Shown: positions 1 through 8,420, numbered from the stretch's first letter. The stretch: 15,890 nt of DNA from Candidatus Sabulitectum sp. (GCA_023145935.1 JAGLDB010000020.1:1-15890); one strand, 5' to 3'. Made by a program: numbers and translations. Notes: a model not told the origin generated them from the letters alone.

Positions 1-1
1 G

Positions 2-1171
2 CCGGTGATGGAGAGGGTTATCAACGCAACAGGAGTAGTTCTTCATACTGCTATCGGCAGAGCCAGCCTTCCTCCTGCTGCAGTTGAGGCAGTGAGCAGA
101 GTTGTCAGCGGGTATTCGGTTCTTCAGTGGAACAGGGAAACCGGCAAGAGGGGGAACAGAGATAAACACATTGAAGGTCTCATTACCGAGCTTACAGGAG
201 CAGAAGATGCAACCCTGGCCAACAACAATGCCGGCGCCACCCTGCTGGTGCTTTCCGCAATGGCCACAGGTAAAGAGGTAATTGTTTCCCGCGGGCAGCT
301 GGTGGAGATTGGCGGAGCCTTTCGCATCCCCGATGTTATGAAGCAGAGCGGCTGTATCATGGTTGAGGTTGGGTGCACGAACCGCACTCATCTCCGCGAT
401 TATGAGAACGCAATAACAGATCAGACAGCAGCCATACTTCGAGTGCATCCGTCAAACTATCTTATCAAAGGTTTTACCAGCGAAGTGCCTCTGGAAGACC
501 TTGTTGCTCTTGGTCGTGAAAGAGGTATTCCGGTTATTGATGATCTGGGAGCGGGGAGCCTGGTTCCTCTGAGCAGATTCGGGATACCATCTGAGCCTAC
601 CATTGTTCACAGTATCGAAGCCGGAGCAGATGTTGTAACCTGTTCGGGAGACAAGCTGATAGGTGGACCTCAGGCTGGTCTTATTCTTGGCAAAAAAGAA
701 TTTCTGAAGAAGATAAAGAAACACCCTCTTGCAAGAGCTCTTCGGGTTGGTAAATTGACCATAGCTGCAATTGAGGCATCTCTTCGGGTGTTTCTGGAAG
801 ATGATGAATACATCGCGGCAAACCATCCGGTATACCATTCGTTCTCACGAAAGCCGGAAGAACTGATTGAAAGGGCTGAGACTATCATTGCTTCTGTGGT
901 GCTTCCTCCGGGATGCGAAATGAAAGCTGAGGAAATGAGCAGCTATGTGGGCAGCGGCAGCCTCCCTGATTTTGCAATTCCTTCAGCTGGATTTTCTGTT
1001 TCATGTCCGGATCCGGAAGCCCTTCTGAAAGTACTCCGTCTTTCAAGTCCTGCTGTGGCTGCCAGGCTGGAGGAGGGCACTGCCAAATTTGATCTCAGAG
1101 CAGTTACGGAAATAGAAGATGTTGAACTCGCTTTTCTTATGGGTCAGAAACTGGACGAATTATGGGCGTAA
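2..1171 (+). CDS. selA: L-seryl-tRNA(Sec) selenium transferase, 5'-truncated by window edge
   Basis: SelA is the PLP enzyme that converts seryl-tRNA(Sec) to selenocysteinyl-tRNA(Sec) using selenophosphate. The visible part begins just before the conserved VINATGVVLHT segment. The frame is open to the left edge, so the GTG/ATG at 5-10 are internal codons and not the start. About 75 N-terminal residues (the small tRNA-contacting domain) are missing compared with the roughly 460-residue E. coli protein. The PLP-binding lysine is seen in SGDKLIGGPQAG (codon at 653-655), and the fold-type-I aminotransferase core DDLGAGS lies upstream of it. The stop TAA at 1169-1171 overlaps the selB start by 10 nt, which supports SelA over related PLP enzymes of the same superfamily. 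No frameshift or in-frame stop is seen. Confidence 0.95.
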   Translation, partial: PVMERVINATGVVLHTAIGRASLPPAAVEAVSRVVSGYSVLQWNRETGKRGNRDKHIEGLITELTGAEDATLANNNAGATLLVLSAMATGKEVIVSRGQLVEIGGAFRIPDVMKQSGCIMVEVGCTNRTHLRDYENAITDQTAAILRVHPSNYLIKGFTSEVPLEDLVALGRERGIPVIDDLGAGSLVPLSRFGIPSEPTIVHSIEAGADVVTCSGDKLIGGPQAGLILGKKEFLKKIKKHPLARALRVGKLTIAAIEASLRVFLEDDEYIAANHPVYHSFSRKPEELIERAETIIASVVLPPGCEMKAEEMSSYVGSGSLPDFAIPSAGFSVSCPDPEALLKVLRLSSPAVAARLEEGTAKFDLRAVTEIEDVELAFLMGQKLDELWA

Positions 1172-3042
1172 TAATTGGAACTGCCGGACACATAGATCAC
1201 GGTAAGAGTACACTCATGCTTGCCCTTACCGGTGTGGACCCGGACAGACTCAAGGAAGAGAAAGCCAGAGGAATCACTATTGAGCTTGGCTATGTCTTTC
1301 TGGAGGATGTTAACGGTGAGTCGATTTCATTCATAGATGTTCCAGGTCATGAGAAGTTTGTAAAGACCATGGTTGCAGGAGTTGCTACAGTTGACTGTTT
1401 TCTTCTGGTTGTTTCTGCTGATGAGGGGGTTATGCCCCAGACCAGAGAGCATCTGGATATTCTTCGTCTTCTGGAGGTTAACAGGGGAATTGTGGCATTG
1501 TCAAAATGTGATCTTGTTGATGATGAACTGATCGAGCTTGCGGAGGAGGAGGTCAGGGAAGCCCTTGAGGGAACCCCTGCAGAATCTGCTCCCATTTTCA
1601 GGGTCTCAGCTAAAACAGGGGCAGGCCTTGAAGAACTGAAGCAGGCTATTCTGGACATGGCAGTGAAAGCAGATAGAAAGAGTTCCCAAGGCAGGTTCAG
1701 AATGCCGGTTGACAGAATATTCACACTTAAGGGCTTTGGTACAATTGTATGTGGTACTGGTCTTTCAGGAAAGATAAATCTGGGAGATTCTGTTGAGATT
1801 CAACCTGCGGGTAAAACTTTCCGCGTAAGAGAACTGGGCGTGAATGAACAAAGACATGCAAAGATCGGTGAAGCTGGCGACAGGATCGCCCTGAATCTTG
1901 CAGGGATCCGCAAAGAGGATGTTCACAGGGGGAGTGTCGCAGGGGAGATTGGTTTTCTAAAAACATTGAACAGTCTCGATACTGTTTGTACAATGCTTCA
2001 ACGAAACATAGACCTGCTTGTCCGTCAGAGAGTAAGATTTCATGTGGGCACAGCAGAGGTCATGGCAAGAGCGATCCCTGTTGAAGGCAGAACTCTTCTC
2101 CGGGGCGAGACTGGATATGTACATTTTCAGCTCGAGCACCCTGTTGTTGCAATGCCTGGAGATCGTTTTGTAATAAGAAGGTATTCGCCGGTTACCACCA
2201 TTGGCGGCGGAATAATACTTGATACAGGAACACAGAAAGTTCGTTCAAGGTTCCGGGAGACCAGACTTACACATCTTGATCTTCTTTCCCACGGTGATCT
2301 GGAAGATCTGCTGTTCGAGATCATGGAGGATTCTCCATATCATTTTGTGGAAGCTGAGGCATTTATTGGCAAGACTGGCGCTGAACCAGTGAATTTTCAT
2401 GAGGCAGCTGATTCGCTTGTAGCTCAGGGAAGGGCATTTTCTTCCGGCGAAGGCATGGCAAGACGTCTCATACTGGTTGCCGCTGTGGAGGAACTGGAAC
2501 GCAAGATTCTTGGAAGTATTGGTACAATACACAGGAATGTTCCTCTAAGCCCCGGGCTTCCATCGGCCTACCTTGCAAGAAAGCTGCCGCCGGATACTCC
2601 TGTCTGGATTGTCAGATACTGTCTAGTGCGGCTGCAGGAAGATAACAGAGTCGAAAAGCGTGGTGATTTTCTCTGTCTCAGCGATTTCTCTGAACAGCTT
2701 TCCGGTGATGTTCGTATTCTTGCCGATCACATTCTTTCAGATATTAACAAGGCAGGTCTTTCAGGATTGAAACTGCCGGTTTCCGGTCAAAGGGAAGAAG
2801 ATATTGATGCCCTCCTTCAGAGAGAATTAGTTTTCAACCTTTCGGAGAACCTGATAGCAACTGAGACCGGGGCACTGAGGGTTCAGCAGATTATTTTTAC
2901 AACCTTCGACGGCGATCCATTCCGGCTTGGAGAACTCAGGGAAGCTCTTGGAGTTTCAAGAAAGATTGCCCTGATGTGGGCGGAAATTCTGGATTCCAGG
3001 AATATTACAAGGCGGGATGGCGAGAACAGACTTCTTGTTTGA
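1162..3042 (+). CDS. selB: Selenocysteine-specific translation elongation factor SelB
   Basis: SelB is a GTPase that delivers Sec-tRNA(Sec) to ribosomes paused at UGA codons next to a SECIS hairpin. The protein has 626 residues, close to the 614 of E. coli. The EF-Tu-like G domain shows G1 GHIDHGKST (residues 9-17), the switch I segment KARGITIELGY (34-44), G3 DVPGHE (59-64) and G4 SKCD (114-117, in place of the usual NKxD or TKxD). Beta-barrel domains follow, including FTLKGFGTIVCGT and the GDRFVIRRYSP segment. The C-terminal part (roughly from residue 390) fits the tandem winged-helix domains that bind SECIS RNA, ending in a recognisable last winged helix (FRLGELREALGVSRK). The ATG lies inside the end of selA with only a weak GGA upstream, so translation is probably coupled to selA. 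Neither selC nor selD is in view. Confidence 0.96.
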   Translation: MGVIIGTAGHIDHGKSTLMLALTGVDPDRLKEEKARGITIELGYVFLEDVNGESISFIDVPGHEKFVKTMVAGVATVDCFLLVVSADEGVMPQTREHLDILRLLEVNRGIVALSKCDLVDDELIELAEEEVREALEGTPAESAPIFRVSAKTGAGLEELKQAILDMAVKADRKSSQGRFRMPVDRIFTLKGFGTIVCGTGLSGKINLGDSVEIQPAGKTFRVRELGVNEQRHAKIGEAGDRIALNLAGIRKEDVHRGSVAGEIGFLKTLNSLDTVCTMLQRNIDLLVRQRVRFHVGTAEVMARAIPVEGRTLLRGETGYVHFQLEHPVVAMPGDRFVIRRYSPVTTIGGGIILDTGTQKVRSRFRETRLTHLDLLSHGDLEDLLFEIMEDSPYHFVEAEAFIGKTGAEPVNFHEAADSLVAQGRAFSSGEGMARRLILVAAVEELERKILGSIGTIHRNVPLSPGLPSAYLARKLPPDTPVWIVRYCLVRLQEDNRVEKRGDFLCLSDFSEQLSGDVRILADHILSDINKAGLSGLKLPVSGQREEDIDALLQRELVFNLSENLIATETGALRVQQIIFTTFDGDPFRLGELREALGVSRKIALMWAEILDSRNITRRDGENRLLV

Positions 3043-3067
3043 TACTTTACAGAAGCTCCGATATTTC

Positions 3068-3110
3068 ATATTCTTCCCGTTCAAGCCGTACGAAGAATGT
3101 TACATTTTTT
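3068..3110 (+). terminator. Weak hairpin plus T-run after selB, possible terminator
   Basis: The 97-bp gap between selB and ugd contains ATTCTTC (3070-3076) facing GAAGAAT (3092-3098). The stem extends to 9 bp with one G-U pair, around a 15-nt loop. Six T residues follow at 3105-3110. The stem is AT-rich with a long loop, so any termination would be weak. A TATAAC hexamer at 3113-3118 could be a -10 element for the polysaccharide operon, but no convincing -35 lies at the right distance. Nothing else is recognisable in this gap. Confidence 0.3.
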
Positions 3111-3126
3111 AATATAACTTTAGATA

Positions 3127-3132
3127 GAGGAG
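3127..3132 (+). promoter_or_regulatory. Ribosome binding site deciding the ugd start
   Basis: GAGGAG lies 7 nt upstream of the ATG at 3140. An in-frame TTG directly before it (3137) would also be open, but it is spaced less well and would give an atypical N-terminus. The ATG yields MKIAVVGSGYVG, the usual beginning of this enzyme family. Confidence 0.75.
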
Positions 3133-3139
3133 TTTTTTG

Positions 3140-4441
3140 ATGAAGATAGCGGTTGTTGGAAGTGGATATGTCGGGCTGGTTGCTGCCGCATGTCTTGCAG
3201 AGATGGGAAACACAGTTATTTGTGTTGACAATGACCATAAGAAAATTGAAGGATTGGAAAAGGGTAAACTTCCTATCTATGAACCTGGACTTGATGTTCT
3301 GGTGGAAAGAAATGTAAAAGAGCATAGACTCTCTTTTTCCACGGATACAGCCAGTGCAGTGAAGAAGAGCAGTATTGTTTTCATTGCAGTTGGAACTCCG
3401 CCTGACGAGGATGGAAGTGCCGATCTTCAGCATGTTCTTGCAGTATCTGCGGACATCGGAAAATCCATGAACGACTGGAAAATAGTTATCAACAAGAGCA
3501 CAGTTCCCGTTGGAACTTCAGAGCGTGTAAGAAATGAAATAAGGAAGTACACCGATTTCAGAGTTGATGTTGTAAGTAACCCTGAGTTCCTCAAAGAGGG
3601 TGCAGCCATCGATGACTTTATGAAGCCTGACAGGGTGGTTGTAGGTACTGCAAGTGAAGAAGTAGCTGAGATAATGAAAGAGCTTTACTCTCCTTTTGTC
3701 CGTACAAATAATCCTATATACATAATGAGCAACCGGTCTGCGGAGCTGACAAAGTATGTGGCTAACAGTCTGCTTGCCACTAAGATCAGCTTCATGAATG
3801 AAATAGCAAATCTCTGCGATGTGGTTGGAGCTGATATCAAGGATATCAGAAGGGGAATTGGAAGTGATATTCGAATCGGACCGTATTTCATTTTCCCAGG
3901 TGTAGGTTATGGAGGCAGCTGTTTTCCTAAAGATGTAAGGGCACTGCGGCATACTTCAGACGCCTACGGTTATCACCTTGATATCCTTGAATCTGTTACA
4001 GAAGTTAACCGCAGACAGAAGAAGGTTATGGGAAGAAAGATCGCCAATGAGTTCGGTGAGGATCTTACCGGTAAGACCTTTGGTGTGTGGGGGCTCTCAT
4101 TTAAACCCAACACGGATGACATGCGCGATGCTCCTTCGATTGTCATAATAAATGAACTGCTGGAAAGAGGCGCTGCGGTAAAGGTCTATGACCCCGAGGC
4201 AACCGAGTACGCAAAAACTATTCTGGGTGATACTGTTGAATTCTGTTCTTTAAGTTATGATGTTCTGGATGGTTCGGATGCTCTGGTTCTGGTAACCGAG
4301 TGGACTGAGTTCAGAGAGCCGGATTTTGTTCGAATCAAACAGTTGCTTAAGAGTCCTGTTATTTTTGATGGTAGAAATATCTGGAATCCTAAGAAACTGA
4401 TTGCCAGCGGTTTCACTTACTACGGTATAGGAAGAGGTTAG
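3140..4441 (+). CDS. ugd: UDP-glucose 6-dehydrogenase
   Basis: This cytoplasmic NAD-dependent enzyme oxidises UDP-glucose twice to UDP-glucuronate, a precursor of acidic capsule or exopolysaccharide. The 433-residue protein opens with a Rossmann NAD motif G7-x-G9-x-x-G12. It carries IYEPGLD (sugar-nucleotide dehydrogenase signature), VGTPP, NKSTVPVGTS, SNPEFLKEG and the active site GVGYGGSCFPKD with catalytic Cys261. The C-terminal UDP-binding domain contains WGLSFKPNTDDMRDAPS. Length and motifs match bacterial Ugd (TuaD/RkpK-like). It is the first gene of a four-gene polysaccharide module. Its last codons supply the GAAGAGG ribosome binding site of the next gene, whose ATG starts one base after the TAG stop. 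In other bacteria Ugd is phosphorylated by BY-kinases, and a BY-kinase lies three genes downstream. Confidence 0.95.
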   Translation: MKIAVVGSGYVGLVAAACLAEMGNTVICVDNDHKKIEGLEKGKLPIYEPGLDVLVERNVKEHRLSFSTDTASAVKKSSIVFIAVGTPPDEDGSADLQHVLAVSADIGKSMNDWKIVINKSTVPVGTSERVRNEIRKYTDFRVDVVSNPEFLKEGAAIDDFMKPDRVVVGTASEEVAEIMKELYSPFVRTNNPIYIMSNRSAELTKYVANSLLATKISFMNEIANLCDVVGADIKDIRRGIGSDIRIGPYFIFPGVGYGGSCFPKDVRALRHTSDAYGYHLDILESVTEVNRRQKKVMGRKIANEFGEDLTGKTFGVWGLSFKPNTDDMRDAPSIVIINELLERGAAVKVYDPEATEYAKTILGDTVEFCSLSYDVLDGSDALVLVTEWTEFREPDFVRIKQLLKSPVIFDGRNIWNPKKLIASGFTYYGIGRG

Positions 4442-4442
4442 T

Positions 4443-5762
4443 ATGAGCGCATTCAGAGAAAGAATGGCGGACCGTAAAAAGCCCGTAATTGGTGTGATAG
4501 GCCTGGGTTATGTTGGCCTTCCGCTTGCTATGGAATTTGCTATGGGTGGATGTGAGGTTATCGGGGTAGATCTGGATGCCGGGAAACTCAAGCATCTCCA
4601 GGAACACACAAGCTATCTGAAGCATTTCCCTGATGCCATGATTGCCTCAGCAATGAAAACAGGTCTTCTGCATGCGACTTCAGACTTTTCTTTACTGAGC
4701 AGAGCAGACGCTGTTCTTATCGCAGTGCCTACTCCTCTTGGGGTCAGTCGTGATCCCGACTTGAGTTATGTATTGAATTCCTGTGAAGAAATTGCAAAGT
4801 ATCTTCAAAAAGGACAGCTTGTTATTCTTGAATCAACAACTTACCCTGGAACAACCAGAGACGAGATGGTTCCTGTTCTGGAAAAAAGCGGGCTGAAGGC
4901 AGGGATTGATTTCCACATTGCATTTTCTCCGGAGAGAGAAGATCCGGGCAACAAGAATTTCAATACCAGAACCATTCCAAAGCTGGTTGGCGGGCTTACA
5001 AAAGAATGCACTGAAGCCAGTGTATATGTCTATGAATTTGCCATTGATAACATTGTAGCCGTGAGTTCACCTGAAGTTGCAGAGATGGCCAAGATAGTGG
5101 AAAACACTTACAGAGCAGTAAACATCGCTCTGGTGAATGAGCTGAAAATGCTTGCCCACAGAATGGGAATCGACATATGGGAAGTTATTGATGCTGCTGC
5201 AACCAAGCCTTTCGGATTTACCGCATTTTATCCCGGCCCGGGGCTTGGTGGACATTGCATTCCCATTGATCCCTTCTATCTCACCTGGAAAGCTCATGAA
5301 TTCGAGATGTCCACCAAGTTCATTGAACTGGCCGGCGAGATAAACACATCCATGCCATCTTATGTTGTGGACAGAATCTGTGATGCTCTTAATACCCGTA
5401 AGAAGTCCATTAACGGAAGCAGAATTCTGCTTCTTGGAATGGCGTACAAGCCGGACATTGATGATTACCGCGAGACACCTGCTCTGAAGGTTATGGCAAA
5501 GCTGGTGGAAAAGGGAGCCCTTGTTGATTACAATGATCCCTACATATCTTCAATACCTGCATCTACAAGGCAGACTCATCTTCAGCCGGTTTCAGTTGAT
5601 CTGTCGGAGAAAATGCTGTCAGAGTATGATTGTGCAGTTGTTATAACAAATCATGCTTGTTATGATTATCAGATGATTGTGGATAAAAGCAGTATAGTGG
5701 TGGATACCAGGAATGCCTGTGTCAATGTCGAGGACGGAAAAGAGAAGGTGTTTAAAGCGTGA
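4443..5762 (+). CDS. wbpA: Nucleotide-sugar dehydrogenase, WbpA-type (UDP-GlcNAc 6-dehydrogenase) or WecC-type
   Basis: This is a second NAD-dependent UDP-sugar 6-dehydrogenase (439 residues), paralogous to the preceding Ugd but from the UDP-HexNAc branch. The Rossmann motif is G20-L-G22-Y-V-G25. Other family segments are IAVPTPL, ESTTYPGTT, FSPEREDPGN and the active site GLGGHCIPIDPFYLTWKA with catalytic Cys272. The C-terminal domain has LGMAYKPDIDDYRETPA. The FSPER and GHCIPIDPFYLTWKA wording is typical of WbpA/TviB-like enzymes that make UDP-GlcNAcA, the entry to acidic or diamino-uronic sugars. A UDP-ManNAc dehydrogenase (WecC/CapO) is the main alternative, because the substrate cannot be fixed from motifs alone. 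The end overlaps the next gene by GTGA. No epimerase or glycosyltransferase partner is nearby. Confidence 0.88.
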   Translation: MSAFRERMADRKKPVIGVIGLGYVGLPLAMEFAMGGCEVIGVDLDAGKLKHLQEHTSYLKHFPDAMIASAMKTGLLHATSDFSLLSRADAVLIAVPTPLGVSRDPDLSYVLNSCEEIAKYLQKGQLVILESTTYPGTTRDEMVPVLEKSGLKAGIDFHIAFSPEREDPGNKNFNTRTIPKLVGGLTKECTEASVYVYEFAIDNIVAVSSPEVAEMAKIVENTYRAVNIALVNELKMLAHRMGIDIWEVIDAAATKPFGFTAFYPGPGLGGHCIPIDPFYLTWKAHEFEMSTKFIELAGEINTSMPSYVVDRICDALNTRKKSINGSRILLLGMAYKPDIDDYRETPALKVMAKLVEKGALVDYNDPYISSIPASTRQTHLQPVSVDLSEKMLSEYDCAVVITNHACYDYQMIVDKSSIVVDTRNACVNVEDGKEKVFKA

Positions 5763-6181
5763 GATTATTCTGCTGGGCAGTGGTTTTTTTTGTTTCTTTC
5801 GGTCTGGCTGTTGAAGACTATTCCCTGCCGGGAATTAACACAGACGAGATACTGATGCCGGTGAATGTCTGGGGCGAAGTCCGCAATCCGGGTATGCATA
5901 TGATTCCGTGGGATTCCGACCTGAGAGATGCTCTTTCCGCTGCAGGAGGTCCCACATCCAGTGCAAACCTTTCCTCTGTAAGGATAATACTGCAGGATCT
6001 TGACATGGAGTATGATCTCTCAGACTATCTTTCTGGAGATGGTGCTCCACTTCCGGGTATGGAACCCGACGCTACTGTTTATGTTTCAGAAGCCAGTTAC
6101 GTGTGGTGGAAGGATGTTGTTGATTTCAGCTACAAACTTCTTATCATGGCAAATGTGATTCTGCTAATGAGTAGAACATGA
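5759..6181 (+). CDS. Small single-SLBB-domain membrane protein of polysaccharide export
   Basis: The 140-residue protein starts at a GTG overlapping the previous stop, with GAGAAGG about 10 nt upstream. Residues 1-17 look like a signal peptide or anchor. Residues 35-109 fit one SLBB (beta-grasp) domain: VNVWGEVRNPGMH, then LRDALSAAGGPTSSAN, then a Val-Arg-Ile-Ile strand and a final PDATVYV strand. Residues 116-137 (starting WWKDVVDF) form a hydrophobic C-terminal segment, probably a membrane helix with a short SRT tail. There is no Poly_export (Wza PES) domain and no barrel-forming region, so this is not a normal outer-membrane exporter. Sitting between the dehydrogenases and a Wzc-like co-polymerase, it probably acts in the periplasm with that protein; this is inference. 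Homology to a capsule-biosynthesis SLBB protein is likely, but the exact function is unknown. Confidence 0.75.
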   Translation: MRLFCWAVVFFVSFGLAVEDYSLPGINTDEILMPVNVWGEVRNPGMHMIPWDSDLRDALSAAGGPTSSANLSSVRIILQDLDMEYDLSDYLSGDGAPLPGMEPDATVYVSEASYVWWKDVVDFSYKLLIMANVILLMSRT

Positions 6182-8376
6182 ATACTCCCGGATCAGGATA
6201 TCCTGAGACATTTGATAAGGGTGAAGAGGAATCTCTGGATCTGAACTTTTATCTGTGGATGCTTTTAAGGGGCAAGTGGATTATCCTCACATTTGTTCTT
6301 GCAGGGCTTCTCGCTGCTGGTTATGTGAATAAAACTACTATTCCAGTGTACCGCTCCAGTTCAACTTTTATGTACACAAGTGACAACAGCATGTCTCGAA
6401 CATTGGACATGCCCGGTACTTTCTGGTTTCAGATGGATGCTGTTAGAAACGATCAGATACACCTTATCAACAGCCGGATCATGGCGGAACTTGTAGCTGA
6501 TTCAATTCTTCATTCATCCGACTCAGACAGCATTGTTTCTATTCTGTTTCTGGGTGATGTACCGGACCAGGCTTACCTTAGGAATGCACTGGTTGGAGTT
6601 GCTCAAGCCATGGTGTCTGTAAGCTGGATAAAAGACACTAATTTCTTTGTGCTCAGCGGTACTGGATACAGCCCTGAGGCTTCTGCTGTTATTACCAATC
6701 TGTTTCTCCATGTGTACAACCGGTGGAATAAGCGTCAGGCCCGAGGAGAGAACACGGAGATCAGGCTTTTCCTTGAAGAGCAGCTGGAAAACACATCAAC
6801 TCAGCTGGAGCTGTCTGAGAGTGCACTTCTTCATTTTAAGGAAGACAACGGTATTACAGATATTGATACTGAGACAAGAAACCTGATAAGTACACTTGCA
6901 AATTTTGAAACCCAGGCACGCACAGCATCAACCAACGCAGCAGCAGCCAGGGTCAGACGGGATTATCTCACAGGGCTTCTTGGTCAACAGAGGGAAACCG
7001 TCGTGGGAGATATTACACATTCAAACAGCGAGTACATCCGGCAGATACAGGGCGATCTGGCAAGATATGAGAGTGCAAGAGCGGCACTGCTTGCAGATGG
7101 AGCCGACCTCTATTCAGAACCGGTTCTGGCAATGGAGCAGCGCATTGACACTCTCATAGATGAACTCGAGGGAGCTCTTCGAGAAGTTTCAGGAATGAAC
7201 TATCCTGTGAATCCGGAACAGGGCATAGAGGGTCTCGTATCTTCAATAGCAGCAGCTGAAGGAGAATTCAGGTCAAGCAGAGCCCGGGAACAGGCTCTTA
7301 GAGTTGTTGTTGATGATCTGTCCTCCGGCCTCTCAGATCTACCGGAGTTTCAGTATGAATTGATTGCTCTCGAGCGTAACAGAAGAGTTAACGAGAACAT
7401 ATATATTCTTCTCCGAACCCGTTATGAAGAGGTTAAAATTGCTGAGATCGGACAGATGGGTAATGTCACCATTGTAGACTCGGCTCTTCCAGGCGGTATG
7501 ATAAAACCCACCACAAGAAGAAACCTTATCATGGGGATAATGGTGGGTATTGCTTCCGGTATAGGGCTGGTTTTTCTGATTAATCAAATGGATAATTCAA
7601 TGCGCAATCCGGAACACCTTGAAAGGCTTGGAATTCCACTTGTAGGAGTTATACCAAGATTTTCGCAGAAGACTAAAGCGGATAGTATCCCTCTTACTTT
7701 AATTGAACACTCAAAGTCTCCCAATGCTGAAGCTATTCGTGATCTTCGAACCAGTCTGTCATTCTCCAGGCCTGATAAGCCTATCAGAATACTTCTAGTA
7801 ACAAGTTCCGGGCCAAGGGAGGGAAAATCGAGTATTTCAGCAAACCTTGCCGTGGCTGAGGCAGAGGCGGGAAAGAAAGTAATACTGCTTGATTGTGATC
7901 TTAGAAGACCTACAGTTAACAAGACATTCGGTTTTAAAAGAAAACCCGGTTTTACTGAATTGATAACTGGCAAAGCTTCCATTGATGAAGTTGTAAGAGA
8001 GACTGAAGTTGAGGGTCTTTTTGTGATCTGCAGCGGTCGCATACCACATAATCCGTCTGAGATAATTGAGACTGCATCAAAAAAAGGTGTCTTTAGAAAG
8101 ATTTCGGAGCAGTGTGATATGCTTATCATTGATACTCCTCCAGCTGCTGTGGTTACTGATGCTGTGGTTATTGCTCCTGTGGTGGATTCAACCATTCTAG
8201 TGGTTAGAAGTGGAAAGATTCAGAAGAAGGTTGTGCAGGGAGTGTGGCTGAAACTGGCCAGATCCGGTGGGCATCTTTCCGGTGCTGTGATTAACGGTTT
8301 TGACCCGATCAGGACATACACTTCATACAGTTACTACACATACAGATATCAGTATCAGTACGACGAGGATTCCTGA
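6178..8376 (+). CDS. wzc: Wzc-like polysaccharide co-polymerase / tyrosine autokinase (BY-kinase)
   Basis: This inner-membrane protein controls polysaccharide chain length and export, with a cytoplasmic tyrosine autokinase domain. It has 732 residues. The N-terminal Wzz-type domain has TM1 at about 34-50, a long periplasmic helical region rich in Glu, Gln and Ala (about 190-400), and TM2 at about 450-468 preceded by a PGGMIKPTTRR segment. The kinase domain has Walker A GPREGKSS (545-552), Walker A' ILLDCDLRRP (569-578) and Walker B MLIIDTPPA (648-656), the BY-kinase signature. The tail (714-728) has eight tyrosines in 15 residues, the autophosphorylation cluster. The single-chain architecture is the one usual in Gram-negative bacteria. 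The ATG overlaps the previous stop as ATGA. It is the last gene of the operon, with a terminator about 45 nt downstream. All catalytic motifs look intact. Confidence 0.95.
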   Translation: MNTPGSGYPETFDKGEEESLDLNFYLWMLLRGKWIILTFVLAGLLAAGYVNKTTIPVYRSSSTFMYTSDNSMSRTLDMPGTFWFQMDAVRNDQIHLINSRIMAELVADSILHSSDSDSIVSILFLGDVPDQAYLRNALVGVAQAMVSVSWIKDTNFFVLSGTGYSPEASAVITNLFLHVYNRWNKRQARGENTEIRLFLEEQLENTSTQLELSESALLHFKEDNGITDIDTETRNLISTLANFETQARTASTNAAAARVRRDYLTGLLGQQRETVVGDITHSNSEYIRQIQGDLARYESARAALLADGADLYSEPVLAMEQRIDTLIDELEGALREVSGMNYPVNPEQGIEGLVSSIAAAEGEFRSSRAREQALRVVVDDLSSGLSDLPEFQYELIALERNRRVNENIYILLRTRYEEVKIAEIGQMGNVTIVDSALPGGMIKPTTRRNLIMGIMVGIASGIGLVFLINQMDNSMRNPEHLERLGIPLVGVIPRFSQKTKADSIPLTLIEHSKSPNAEAIRDLRTSLSFSRPDKPIRILLVTSSGPREGKSSISANLAVAEAEAGKKVILLDCDLRRPTVNKTFGFKRKPGFTELITGKASIDEVVRETEVEGLFVICSGRIPHNPSEIIETASKKGVFRKISEQCDMLIIDTPPAAVVTDAVVIAPVVDSTILVVRSGKIQKKVVQGVWLKLARSGGHLSGAVINGFDPIRTYTSYSYYTYRYQYQYDEDS

Positions 8377-8420
8377 TCTCGGGTGTTCCTGGCTAACATT
8401 CCGTATGACAATAAAATAAA

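Noticed and set aside
3043..3139. selC tRNA or small RNA in the selB-ugd gap
   Set aside because: No cloverleaf, no CCA-compatible acceptor stem, and at 97 bp with no long stem the gap has no tRNA(Sec) fold; only a weak AT-rich hairpin is seen.
3137..3139. TTG as start of ugd
   Set aside because: The ATG at 3140 has better spacing from GAGGAG and gives the standard family N-terminus.
7584..8195. 203-codon open frame on the minus strand
   Set aside because: It is antisense to the well-conserved kinase domain of the Wzc-like protein, resembles no known protein, and has low-complexity Ser/Thr/Leu composition typical of a shadow frame.
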